Positions 1 to 7,095 of a stretch of DNA of 14,565 bases are shown piece by piece. The stretch comes from JAZDJJ01 sp043804035 (GTDB lineage Bacteria; Bacteroidota; Bacteroidia; Palsa-948). Positions within the stretch are counted from its first letter, which is position 1, and each line of letters opens with the position of its first letter. Where the stretch lies: positions 1 through 14,565 of the forward strand of contig JAZDJJ010000133.1 of NCBI GenBank assembly GCA_043804035.1. The letters run 5' to 3'. The notes under the pieces are model-generated. The model did no database searches. It saw only the letters and a program-made list of their open reading frames with translations, and was not told where the DNA came from. Made by a program: the position numbers and the translations under genes.

Positions 1-105
1 ATCTATTAACGAAATATCTATTAACGAAATATCTATTAACGAAATATCTATTAACGAAATATCTATTAACGAAATATTTATTAACGAAATATCTATTAAC
101 GAAAT
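1..105. repeat. 15-bp tandem repeat array, seven copies
   Basis: The unit ATCTATTAACGAAAT is repeated head to tail seven times without spacers. The sixth copy (76-90) differs by one base (ATTTATTAACGAAAT), and the first bases of an eighth copy follow at 106-110. The window begins exactly at a unit boundary, so the array may continue to the left. Because 15 is a multiple of three, copy-number change would not shift a reading frame. Frames 2 and 3 are open through the whole array, while frame 1 hits TAA in every unit. Such arrays vary readily by slippage. Confidence 0.97.
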
Positions 106-124
106 ATCTAAATTAATTTTGTAA
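2..124 (+). CDS. Possible C-terminal tail of an upstream gene, SINEI pentapeptide repeats (5'-partial)
   Basis: From base 2 the frame reads seven pentapeptides (SINEI, one FINEI) and ends in SKLIL with TAA at 122-124, only 2 nt before the gltA ATG. That spacing is what a co-transcribed upstream gene would have. In many Bacteroidota the gene before gltA is the NfnA/SudB-type FAD/NAD-binding ferredoxin-NADP reductase subunit, which is from memory and not visible here. The inference is that this is a repeat-extended tail of such a subunit. Against it, a repeat with a single stop codon per unit leaves several frames open by chance: frame 3 gives LLTKY repeats, and two minus-strand frames are also open. 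The window edge hides any body of the protein, so the call is tentative. Confidence 0.42.
   Translation, partial: SINEISINEISINEISINEISINEIFINEISINEISKLIL
114..121 (+). promoter_or_regulatory. TAnnTTTG-like box just before gltA
   Basis: TAATTTTG matches the Bacteroidota -7 consensus TAnnTTTG and lies 5 nt before the gltA ATG, so a transcript from it would have almost no leader. No clear -33 TTG lies at the usual distance, since that space is filled by the 15-bp repeats. If the repeats are coding, this match is probably chance in an AT-rich tail. Confidence 0.3.
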
Positions 125-126
125 AA

Positions 127-1557
127 ATGTCTGATAATAATATGGAAAAAAAAGAAAAAAAGGAAAAGGTTCCTCGGCAATCAATGCCTGAACAGGATCC
201 AAAAAAACGAGTTCACAACTTTGAAGAAGTGCCGTATGGATATACAGCAGAACTTGCCATAACAGAGGCGAAACGTTGTATCCAGTGTAAAAAACCTTCT
301 TGCATTTCAGGATGTCCGGTGGATGTTAAGATACCTGAATTTATCAAACAAATTGCAGAAGGTAATTTTATAGAAGCTGCACGGATACTAAAAGAAACCA
401 ATGCTCTTCCTGCAATATGCGGAAGAGTATGCCCTCAGGAGGATCAATGTGAAAAAGTATGTATCCTCACAAAGAAAGGCGAATCGGTTGCTGTCGGACG
501 ATTGGAACGTTTTGCAGCAGATTATGAGCGGGAGTCCGGTAATATCCAGATTCCTAAAATAGCTCCTCCGACAGGTTACAAAATAGCTGTTGTTGGAGCA
601 GGACCCGCTGGACTTACTGTAGCCGGTGACCTTGTAAAACTTGGGCACGAAGTTACCATTTTTGAAGCGTTGCATAAGTCAGGTGGCGTTTTGATTTATG
701 GTATTCCTGAATTTCGACTCCCTAAAGCAATAGTAGATGCAGAAGTTGATTATCTTGAAAAACTTGGTGTAAAAGTCGTAACGAATGCCGCCATTGGCAG
801 ATTAAAAACCGTTGATGACCTCTTTGCTGAAGGATTTCATTCGGTATTTTTGGGAGTAGGTGCCGGCGCTCCTGTATTTATGAATATACCCGGTGAAAAT
901 CTGAGCGGTATTTATTCAGCTAATGAATATCTTACCAGATCAAATTTGATGAAAGCATACCGATTCCCTGAATATGATACTCCGATAGCATGTGGTAAAA
1001 ATGTTGCCGTAGTCGGCGGAGGTAATGTAGCTATGGATTCGGTGCGTACTGCTCTCCGTCTGGGTGCTGATAATGCATATATTATTTATCGCCGCAGCGA
1101 AGTTGAATTGCCGGCGAGGAAAGAAGAAGTTCATCACGCCAAAGAAGAGGGCGTCCAGTTCAAAATACTCCATAATCCTGTAGAATACATCGGCGATGAA
1201 AATGGATGGGTCAAGCAAGTAAAATGTATACGAATGGAATTAGGCGAACCTGATGATTCAGGAAGACGCAGACCGATACCTATTCCCAATTCCGAGTTTA
1301 CGATTGATGTAGATACTGTTGTTGTTGCCGTTGGAACGGAAGCAAATCCGGTAATACCAAAAACGACACAGGGATTAGAAATAAACAAGTGGGGTTACAT
1401 TGTGGTTAAAAGCGAAAAAGGAGAAACCAGCAAAGAAGGAGTTTATGCCGGAGGAGATATCGTTACCGGTGCCGCAACTGTTATTCTTGCCATGGGAGCA
1501 GGAAGACAAGCAGCCAATGCAATGGATACTTATGTCAGGACTTTGAAAGTTTCATAA
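127..1557 (+). CDS. gltA: NADPH-dependent glutamate synthase small subunit / NfnB-type flavoprotein
   Basis: This 476-residue iron-sulfur flavoprotein belongs to the GltD/GltA/NfnB family. The N-terminal region carries two cysteine groups for [4Fe-4S] clusters (C51, C54, C59, C63 and C98, C102, C108, C112). The FAD Rossmann motif GAGPAG is at 157-162, the NADPH Rossmann motif GGGNVAMD at 297-304, and the closing FAD contact AGGDIVTG at 441-448. Length is normal for the stand-alone GltA type. In glutamate synthase it passes electrons from NADPH to a large amidotransferase subunit, which is not in this window. Close relatives instead form NfnAB, which exchanges electrons between NADH, ferredoxin and NADPH, so the glutamate synthase name may be wrong. 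ATG at 127 follows a TAA by 2 nt; ATG at 142 is an alternative start. The protein is cytoplasmic. Confidence 0.93.
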   Translation: MSDNNMEKKEKKEKVPRQSMPEQDPKKRVHNFEEVPYGYTAELAITEAKRCIQCKKPSCISGCPVDVKIPEFIKQIAEGNFIEAARILKETNALPAICGRVCPQEDQCEKVCILTKKGESVAVGRLERFAADYERESGNIQIPKIAPPTGYKIAVVGAGPAGLTVAGDLVKLGHEVTIFEALHKSGGVLIYGIPEFRLPKAIVDAEVDYLEKLGVKVVTNAAIGRLKTVDDLFAEGFHSVFLGVGAGAPVFMNIPGENLSGIYSANEYLTRSNLMKAYRFPEYDTPIACGKNVAVVGGGNVAMDSVRTALRLGADNAYIIYRRSEVELPARKEEVHHAKEEGVQFKILHNPVEYIGDENGWVKQVKCIRMELGEPDDSGRRRPIPIPNSEFTIDVDTVVVAVGTEANPVIPKTTQGLEINKWGYIVVKSEKGETSKEGVYAGGDIVTGAATVILAMGAGRQAANAMDTYVRTLKVS

Positions 1558-1640
1558 GAAATCAACCATTTCTCCCAACAAAAAATTAAACTTTATCCAT
1601 ATTTCGGCACTGCTCAATAACCATCAGGACACGAGGGGAT

Positions 1641-1663
1641 GTTATACTGAGTTTGCCGAAGTA
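1641..1663. repeat. Dispersed intergenic repeat, ACTGAG/GCCGAAGTA type
   Basis: In the convergent spacer between gltA and the arginase-like gene, the stretch running from GTTATACTGAG to GCCGAAGTA resembles a dispersed intergenic element seen in many bacterial genomes, which usually begins GTCATACTGAG. Recognition is from memory. Only one copy lies in the window. The rest of spacer 1558-1785 shows no gene and no clear terminator. Confidence 0.4.
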
Positions 1664-1785
1664 AAGACAATTTCTTTCTCCAAAGTCATGAAAAATATTA
1701 TGTGCTTTTTTTTCTCAGAAAAAGTTGCATTAGTTACTTGAATTTAGGTACTTTATTCACACACTTTTATAAAGAATCACATTTC

Positions 1786-2955
1786 CTACATTAACTTCTG
1801 ATATGTTTGCCACCAGCGATCCGGCATTTCTTCGCGGCAGGCAATTTTGTAATCATTATACGAGCAGGGGACGAGACATTGACGTTCAAATTTCATACGT
1901 TTTTGCATTGGGTACGGAACTTCCATCCACCAACGGTCGCTATGTTTGCTTTTTAAAAAAACTATCTCGTGTTTTTGATGTTTTATTGCAACGCGATATT
2001 TGAGATAATCCGATTTTTTGGTGAATGGAAAATCATTTTTTCGCAGATAAAATCCTTCTATGAAATACCATATCATTTGAGCAAGCAGATGTGCAGTTTG
2101 CCCACGTTTATCTAATTTAGGATTCATTTCAAAAAATCCAATAGAAGTAAGTTTGTTGCTCAATCCTGCATAACGTATGAGTTGGCATGCTTCTTCGCTG
2201 TAAAAACCATTTGGCGAAGCATTGCCGTTTCCCGGTGCATCGTTCATACGAATAGAAGTCATATCAAACGAGAGCATATCTGCTGCTCTGATAATCGGCT
2301 CGCTCTCTTCAATTTCGGTTTGCACCTGACCAAGTCGGTAAGCATCAAAAAAAAGTTTTTGAAAAAGTTCTATTTCCTTTTGTTCTACAAAATATGTTTG
2401 ATAACCGATGTTGCTATAATTAAAAAGAATATTCGGCTGATGAAGAATTATTTTTCCGAGAAATGACTGTGAATTAAATTCCGAATCAGGTCCGCCAAGA
2501 TCAAAACGGGCATCAATAGAAACAAGGTTGACAGTTTTTTCTATTTTTTCATAAGCACGATACATGGCAAAAGCAAGATCATGCCCACCACCTATTACAA
2601 TGGGAATGATTTTATTTTTTATTAATTCATGGCAAACTTTTGTCAGAGCAAAATAAGAATCTTTAATACTGTGCCCTGTCCGAATATTTCCAAGATCAAT
2701 TATTCCCGGTTTATTATTTCCACGAAACAAAGAATATAAAAAAGGACGAACAGCATTGATGCCTATGCCGCAGCCCTCGTTATTCATGGCTCTTCTGTCT
2801 TCTTCAATTCCTAATAAAGCAAGATGAACACCTTTTAGTTCGGGAAATGGATTGTCAGGAAGAAATTTTTGAATAGAACTTCCCATAGTGCTGTCAGGAA
2901 ATTGATTTTCTCCATCTATATCAACAGGAGAAAAGAATTGTGAAATATCATCCAT
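1786..2955 (-). CDS. Arginase/formimidoylglutamase-like protein with altered metal site
   Basis: This ureohydrolase-fold protein has 389 residues from ATG at 2955; an in-frame TTG at 2991 would add 12. Using the 401-residue numbering, three family motifs stand out: GGGHD at 134-138, DARFD at 160-164 where active enzymes have DxHxD, and SFDMTS at 241-246 where active enzymes have SxDxD. The first His and several Asp remain, but one metal-binding His is Arg and one metal-binding Asp is Thr. A complete two-manganese centre is therefore unlikely. Bacteroidota genomes carry a conserved branch like this, usually labelled formimidoylglutamase although histidine degradation is not shown. There is no signal peptide. 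The C-terminus (about 330-401) is rich in Lys, Arg and Trp. It is transcribed alone, convergent with gltA and 87 bp after the phosphatase gene. The fold call is firm; the activity is doubtful. Confidence 0.83.
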   Translation of the reverse strand: MDDISQFFSPVDIDGENQFPDSTMGSSIQKFLPDNPFPELKGVHLALLGIEEDRRAMNNEGCGIGINAVRPFLYSLFRGNNKPGIIDLGNIRTGHSIKDSYFALTKVCHELIKNKIIPIVIGGGHDLAFAMYRAYEKIEKTVNLVSIDARFDLGGPDSEFNSQSFLGKIILHQPNILFNYSNIGYQTYFVEQKEIELFQKLFFDAYRLGQVQTEIEESEPIIRAADMLSFDMTSIRMNDAPGNGNASPNGFYSEEACQLIRYAGLSNKLTSIGFFEMNPKLDKRGQTAHLLAQMIWYFIEGFYLRKNDFPFTKKSDYLKYRVAIKHQKHEIVFLKSKHSDRWWMEVPYPMQKRMKFERQCLVPCSYNDYKIACREEMPDRWWQTYQKLM

Positions 2956-2988
2956 ATAAAATGTAGAATATATTATAAAATTAAATTT

Positions 2989-2996
2989 CAAAAATA
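2989..2996 (-). promoter_or_regulatory. TAnnTTTG promoter box of the arginase-like gene
   Basis: Read on the minus strand this is TATTTTTG, a full match to TAnnTTTG, 33 nt before ATG 2955. It contains the TTG at 2989-2991 that could be read as an earlier start, so it supports ATG 2955. No good -33 element was seen upstream. Confidence 0.5.
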
Positions 2997-3019
2997 AAGA
3001 TAAGTACTATATCATTACT

Positions 3020-3042
3020 AAAAAAAAATAATGTGCGATTAT
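3020..3042 (-). terminator. Weak intrinsic terminator after the phosphatase gene
   Basis: On the minus strand, directly after the TAG stop at 3043-3045, ATAAT and ATTAT pair around a 5-nt loop (plus-strand 3028-3042) and are followed by eight T. The stem is perfect but only 5 bp of A-T pairs, so strength is uncertain. Its position fits, and the next gene has its own promoter box. Confidence 0.4.
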
Positions 3043-4053
3043 CTATTTCAGTAATTCAAACAGCGCTCCCTCTTTCAGTGAATAATTAGAGAGTCGCATT
3101 TTGCTAAAATGGAATTTTTTTAGAATAAAGTTTGTAAAGATACTGGCGATGACAATCATGTCGGCACGCATTTCAATCAGTCCTGACATACTAATTCGTT
3201 TTTGCTTATTTGAGGTTAGCAGATAATGATGAATTTTTTTGTAGTCATTCATTTTGAAAACATACTCAGATTTTCCTTTTAATATTTTTGGAGAATAAAA
3301 GCGATGTGCAATCATTTCTGCAAAAGTGTCAAATGAGCCCGATGAGCCAATGAGTTCTGTTATCTTTCCAATTCTTTTTCCGGAAGGAACGAGAGTGGAG
3401 GAAAATCGTGTTACCACTTTAAACAGTGGCTGAAGATTTTGTTCCAAATAATTTTCAATTTGTTTTATTTCCTTTTTTTTGATTGTGTCAGAGGGCTTGA
3501 ATTTTTCCAACAGCCGTGCCACGCCAATATCAAAACTTTGTTTCCAGAAAATCTTTTTTCTGTTGGCAATAATAAATTCCGTACTGCCTCCGCCAATATC
3601 CATAATGAGAGATGGGTTTTTGCCGATATCCAAAGCATGTTTTACTCCGTAGTAAATTAATTGCGCTTCACGTTCTCCGGAAATAATTTTTATTTTGATT
3701 CCGGTTTCTTTCTTTGCTTGTCTGACAAATTTTTTTCCATTACTTGCACTGCGGATGGCAGAAGTGGCAAAGGCAATAATTTTTTTAACACCGTAATCAG
3801 AAATAATTTTTTTGTATATCTTCAATGTTGTTATTCCTCTTTCAAAAGCCGTAGGAGTAATAAAATTTTTTTCGGTGTATCCCTCGCCAAGTTTTACGGG
3901 AAATTTTGTTTTGTAAAGTTTTTTAAAAGTAACACACTCTTTTTTTCCTTGAAAAACATGAGATGTTCTCAAAAAAGTGGACTTTGAAGTATCAATCTCC
4001 GCAATGAAAAGATTGAAAATATTGGTGCCGAGATCAATGATAGCGATGCGCAT
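3043..4053 (-). CDS. ppx: Ppx/GppA-family phosphatase (exopolyphosphatase)
   Basis: This 336-residue protein has the ASKHA/actin-like fold of exopolyphosphatases and pppGpp phosphatases. The first phosphate loop is DLGTNIFNL (7-15). GEREAQ (126-131) carries the expected catalytic glutamate E128, and DIGGGSTEF (152-160) is the second phosphate loop. GSSGSFDTF (236-244) and the C-terminal LSNYSLKEGAL (321-331) are also family-typical. It would remove terminal phosphate from polyphosphate, or convert pppGpp to ppGpp, in the cytoplasm. Sequence alone does not separate these activities. At about 310-340 residues it is the short form, lacking the C-terminal HD region of E. coli PPX. A Lys-rich insertion (about 22-52) lies between the first strands. 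Start ATG is at 4051-4053. No polyphosphate kinase is nearby. Confidence 0.88.
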   Translation of the reverse strand: MRIAIIDLGTNIFNLFIAEIDTSKSTFLRTSHVFQGKKECVTFKKLYKTKFPVKLGEGYTEKNFITPTAFERGITTLKIYKKIISDYGVKKIIAFATSAIRSASNGKKFVRQAKKETGIKIKIISGEREAQLIYYGVKHALDIGKNPSLIMDIGGGSTEFIIANRKKIFWKQSFDIGVARLLEKFKPSDTIKKKEIKQIENYLEQNLQPLFKVVTRFSSTLVPSGKRIGKITELIGSSGSFDTFAEMIAHRFYSPKILKGKSEYVFKMNDYKKIHHYLLTSNKQKRISMSGLIEMRADMIVIASIFTNFILKKFHFSKMRLSNYSLKEGALFELLK

Positions 4054-4263
4054 ATTGCAATGTGAGATGTAATAACGGTTTGCTAAATAAAAGTGAGCAC
4101 ATAAAAAGAATGTTCAAAGATGCAAAAAAGAAATTTACAAAAAACGTTACTTTGTAGAAAAATTTTGGTAGTGGTATATATTTTGGTGTTTTGCTGTTGA
4201 TAATTTTAAATCTTTGTGGTGAAAAAATACCAATGGTGCCCTAAACGTTTAACAACTTTTTTG

Positions 4264-4271
4264 TATTTTCG
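4264..4271 (+). promoter_or_regulatory. Near-consensus promoter box before the antitoxin gene
   Basis: TATTTTCG differs from TAnnTTTG at one base and lies 18 nt before ATG 4290. No certain -33 element was found; an AAACGTTTAAC stretch at about 4243-4253 lies near the right distance. The rest of the divergent spacer 4054-4263 shows no gene. Confidence 0.3.
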
Positions 4272-4289
4272 TAAAAAAATTATAATATT

Positions 4290-4508
4290 ATGGACGCAAT
4301 TAGAATTGAAATACTTAATCCAAAAGTAAAAAGAATATTAATGGATTTAGCGAATTTAGATTTGATTTCAATAAAAAGTGATTCGGATTCAAAAAAAGAA
4401 TTTAAAAATTTATTGAAAAAACTTCGCTCAAATTATATTAATAAACCAACATTAGAGGATATTACAAAAGAAGTTGAATCTGTTAGAAAATTGCGTTATG
4501 AGAAATAA
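4290..4508 (+). CDS. Antitoxin-like small protein paired with a PIN toxin
   Basis: This 72-residue acidic/basic mixed protein opens with MDAIRIEILNPKVKRILMDL, then LDLISI (24-28), a helical Lys/Leu-rich middle (36-47), and a conserved-looking tail TLEDITKEVESVRKLRYEK (54-72). Small proteins of this pattern are commonly found directly upstream of PIN-domain toxins in Bacteroidota. The following ATG (4498) overlaps its last 11 nt, which is the usual arrangement of such pairs. Its expected role is binding and neutralising the toxin and repressing its own promoter. This is inferred from pattern and context; no named DNA-binding motif can be pointed to. The gene looks intact although its partner is damaged. 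Confidence 0.6.
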   Translation: MDAIRIEILNPKVKRILMDLANLDLISIKSDSDSKKEFKNLLKKLRSNYINKPTLEDITKEVESVRKLRYEK

Positions 4509-4719
4509 AAAAATCAGAATTATTCTTGATACAAATTTATGGATTAGTTTTCTGATTACTAAAAGATTCGTTCATATACATTCATTTAGTAAATCAAATA
4601 AATGGTATAGCGATTTTGAAAAATTTGTTGAATTATTTGGCTTAAATTCAGTAAAGAACTCTATTGTTGGTCCTTATCAAACTAATGGGATAAATGTTTA
4701 TTTTGGTTGGGTTTGTTGA
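4498..4719 (+). pseudogene. Truncated PIN-domain (VapC-like) toxin
   Basis: From ATG 4498 the frame gives 73 residues. The start, IRIILDTNLWISFLI (residues 6-20), is a typical first strand and helix of PIN-family ribonuclease toxins, including the first catalytic Asp (D11) and the following Asn (N13). After about residue 24 the sequence no longer resembles the family, and it ends at TGA 4717-4719. Family members are about 130-150 residues and carry further acidic residues for the metal site, all missing here. The frame was probably cut by a deletion or replacement near 4565-4575, leaving unrelated sequence to 4719. No nuclease activity is expected. A longer start (TTG 4474) is less likely than the overlapping ATG. 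Confidence 0.65.
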
Positions 4720-4733
4720 AGTCAACATTTTTT
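4714..4733 (+). terminator. Possible intrinsic terminator at the end of the toxin remnant
   Basis: TGTTG (4714-4718) and CAACA (4723-4727) form a perfect 5-bp stem with the loop AAGT, followed by six T at 4728-4733. It overlaps the TGA of the toxin remnant. The stem is short, so strength is uncertain. The T run is also the first bases of the 111-bp repeat. Confidence 0.35.
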
Positions 4734-4838
4734 CTATAAATTTTTTTTGATTTGTTCGTCATGGCGGGCTTGACCCGCCACCTCAATAAATTATCTCCTT
4801 AGTTCGTCAGTGTGTAATTGAAAATTTTATGTACGTTT
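4728..4838. repeat. 111-bp direct repeat, copy A
   Basis: This segment matches 10067-10177 at 106 of 111 positions, without gaps and in the same orientation. The differences are at 4742, 4763, 4778, 4798 and 4810. It contains a perfect 7-bp hairpin, TGGCGGG (4762-4768), loop CTTGA and CCCGCCA (4774-4780), preceded by GTCA. This is the core of a widespread GTCATGGCGGG-type palindromic repeat, here inside a longer conserved unit. The copy ends 4 bp before the start of the first glycosyltransferase gene. No open frame or transposase is present. Confidence 0.95.
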
Positions 4839-4842
4839 CATT

Positions 4843-5898
4843 ATGAAATTATTGATTCTTTACGAAGAACTTGCCGGATATTTTGTGTCTTGTATAAATC
4901 GGTTCGTTGAAAAATACAATGCAGAAGTTCTTATTTTCAGAAAAGAAGTGAACCAGATAGCCCCATTTGATTTTTCTAAAATAACAGGAGCAAAACTTTT
5001 GGACAGAAAATATTTCACTCCTCAAAATTTGTTAATAGAAATAAATAATTTTAATCCCGATGCGATTTTGTGCGGAGGATGGATGTATCAACCTTATCTG
5101 GATATTGCAAAAAACTATCAACAAAAAATTCCCGTTATTCTCGCTTATGATAATAAGTGGCAGAACACAATAAAACAAAAACTGCTTGCCCGATTTAGTA
5201 AAAATTTTTTTCATCAGCGTTTTTCTCATTGCTGGGTGCCCGGAAAACAACAGGCAGAGTTTGCTCGTAAAATAGGATTTGAACCAAAAAATATTTCTGT
5301 GGGATTTTATTGTGCGGATTATGATTTGTTTAATGGTTTCTATGAAGCATCAATTACTCAGAAGAAAAATAATTTTCCCAAACGATTTATTTTTACAGGA
5401 AGATATGCGAAATCAAAAGGTGTGAATGACTTATGGAATGCTTTTGTGCAATTCAAAAATGAGATTCCAAACTCGTGGGAATTATGGTGTTTAGGCAAAG
5501 GAGATATTAACCCGATATTACATTCGGATATTAAACATTTTGGTTTTGTTCAGCCGGAAGAAATGAAAAAAATTGTTGCGGAAACATCTGTGTTTATTCT
5601 TCCAAGTCATTTTGAACCGTGGGGAGTGGCTGTGCATGAATTTGCAGCAGCAGGATTTCCTCTTATTTGTAGTGATAAAGTAGGTGCTGTAGAATATTTT
5701 CTCGGACATGGAGAAAATGGATTTTTATTCAAGGCAGGAAATGTATCTGAACTGAAAGAATGTATGAAAAAATTTATTTCAATGAATGATGAACAAATTT
5801 TAAAAATGAGCGAGAAGAGTATTGAAAAAGCAAGCAAAATTACTCTTGATACATGGGCGGATACACTATACTCAATTATAAATCAGCCAAAGAATTAA
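4843..5898 (+). CDS. GT4-family glycosyltransferase
   Basis: This is a 351-residue GT-B-fold retaining glycosyltransferase. The N-terminal acceptor domain (about 1-165) is divergent. The C-terminal nucleotide-sugar domain has FIFTGRYAKSKGVNDL (182-197), then HFGFVQPEEM (232-241) and the signature EPWGVAVHE (258-266), whose two glutamates have the spacing used for donor-sugar phosphate contact. HGENGFLF (289-296) follows. It would add one sugar from an activated donor to a lipid-linked oligosaccharide or surface polysaccharide on the cytoplasmic face of the membrane. Donor and acceptor cannot be told. It has no transmembrane segment and is probably membrane-peripheral. It is the first gene of the co-directional block, with its ATG 4 bp after repeat copy A, so transcription must start in or before the repeat. 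Confidence 0.88.
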   Translation: MKLLILYEELAGYFVSCINRFVEKYNAEVLIFRKEVNQIAPFDFSKITGAKLLDRKYFTPQNLLIEINNFNPDAILCGGWMYQPYLDIAKNYQQKIPVILAYDNKWQNTIKQKLLARFSKNFFHQRFSHCWVPGKQQAEFARKIGFEPKNISVGFYCADYDLFNGFYEASITQKKNNFPKRFIFTGRYAKSKGVNDLWNAFVQFKNEIPNSWELWCLGKGDINPILHSDIKHFGFVQPEEMKKIVAETSVFILPSHFEPWGVAVHEFAAAGFPLICSDKVGAVEYFLGHGENGFLFKAGNVSELKECMKKFISMNDEQILKMSEKSIEKASKITLDTWADTLYSIINQPKN

Positions 5899-5929
5899 TT
5901 TATCCACTATCGGATAATCATTTAGTTTC

Positions 5930-7078
5930 ATGAAAATTGCAACAAAAAAAAAGATACTTGTTTTTATTGACTGGTTTCTGCCGGGCTATCGTGCTGGCGG
6001 ACCAATAAGGTCGTGTGCAAATATGATAGAACATTTAAAAGATGAATTTGATTTTTCTGTTATCACCCGAGATTCTGATTATTGCGAAACGATTTCTTAC
6101 CCCGGAATTATCAGTAATACATGGAATATTCTTCCCAATGGCATAAAGGTATTTTATTTTTCATCCGACAAACTTAATGCATCAGAAATCAAAAAGATAA
6201 TTGAACAGGAGGATTTTGATTTTGTATATCTGAATGGAATTTATTCTTATCCGTTCACTATTTTACCTCTGAGAATTTTGAAAAAGAAAAACAAGAAAGT
6301 TGTTGTTGCCGTTCGGGGAATGCTTGCGGAAAGTGCTATCGCTCAAAAGCAATTCAAGAAAAGAGTATTCTTGTATTTTGCACGAATGATGAATTTGTTT
6401 GGTGGAATAACATTTCAGGCATCAACAGAAAAAGAAAAAGAAGAAGTAAAAAAATATTTCGGAGTTCATTCACTTGTAAAGATTGCACCTAATCTTCCAC
6501 GAAAACAATTAGTGAAAAATGTTTTATCACAGAAAAAGTTTGCAGGCAAGTTACGACTGGTGAATGTTGCCCGCATTTCTCCTGAGAAAAATCTTAAATA
6601 TGCTTTAGAAGTTTTGAGAGAAGTAAAAGGAAATGTAGTGTTTGATTTTTACGGACCTGTTTACAATAATGATTATTGGAATGAATGTAAAAAGATTATT
6701 ACTAAACTTCCCGTAAATATTATTGCCAGTTACAAAGGCAGCGTTGACGGAAGTAAGATTGCTGAAATTCTTTCCGACTATCAATTTATGTTTATGCCAT
6801 CGCTGGGAGAAAATTTTGGACATATTATTATTGAGTCGTTTGCCTGCGGATTGCCTGTTATCATTAGCGACCAGACACCTTGGAGAAATCTGGAAAAAGA
6901 AAAAGCAGGGTGGGACATTCCGCTTTCAGAAAAAGAAAAATTTATTGAAGCAGTGGAGCAATGTGCCGAGATGAATCAGGATGAGTATTTAAAATTTTCT
7001 TCATCAGCAAAAAAAATTGTTTCTGCATTACTTGATGATTCAGAAATAATTGCTCAGAATAAATCATTGTTTGTTTAA
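5930..7078 (+). CDS. GT4-family glycosyltransferase
   Basis: This 382-residue GT-B glycosyltransferase opens with a strand and the loop FLPGYRAGGPIRS (16-28), typical of GT4 acceptor domains. The donor domain starts near LRLVNVARISPEKNL (208-222) and carries the signature ENFGHIIIE (294-302) followed by SFACGLPVI (303-311). It is not a close copy of the previous gene, so the two probably form successive linkages of one glycan. Its ATG lies 31 nt after the preceding stop and its stop lies 17 nt before the acetyltransferase gene, which suggests one transcript. There is no signal peptide or membrane span. Sugar specificity is unknown. Confidence 0.88.
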   Translation: MKIATKKKILVFIDWFLPGYRAGGPIRSCANMIEHLKDEFDFSVITRDSDYCETISYPGIISNTWNILPNGIKVFYFSSDKLNASEIKKIIEQEDFDFVYLNGIYSYPFTILPLRILKKKNKKVVVAVRGMLAESAIAQKQFKKRVFLYFARMMNLFGGITFQASTEKEKEEVKKYFGVHSLVKIAPNLPRKQLVKNVLSQKKFAGKLRLVNVARISPEKNLKYALEVLREVKGNVVFDFYGPVYNNDYWNECKKIITKLPVNIIASYKGSVDGSKIAEILSDYQFMFMPSLGENFGHIIIESFACGLPVIISDQTPWRNLEKEKAGWDIPLSEKEKFIEAVEQCAEMNQDEYLKFSSSAKKIVSALLDDSEIIAQNKSLFV

Positions 7079-7095
7079 TCTTTTAATTTTGCTTT

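Noticed and set aside
1..110. CRISPR-like array
   Set aside because: The 15-bp units are contiguous with no spacers, so this is a simple tandem repeat.
1557..1573. Hairpin AGAAAT/ATTTCT directly after gltA as a terminator
   Set aside because: The stem is only 6 bp, A-T rich, and no T run follows.
3439..3987. Two plus-strand open frames opposite the phosphatase gene
   Set aside because: They are antisense to a well-supported gene, rich in Phe and Asn, and carry no recognisable domain.
4474..4719. Longer PIN-remnant frame from TTG 4474
   Set aside because: ATG 4498 gives the family-like start and the usual short overlap with the antitoxin.
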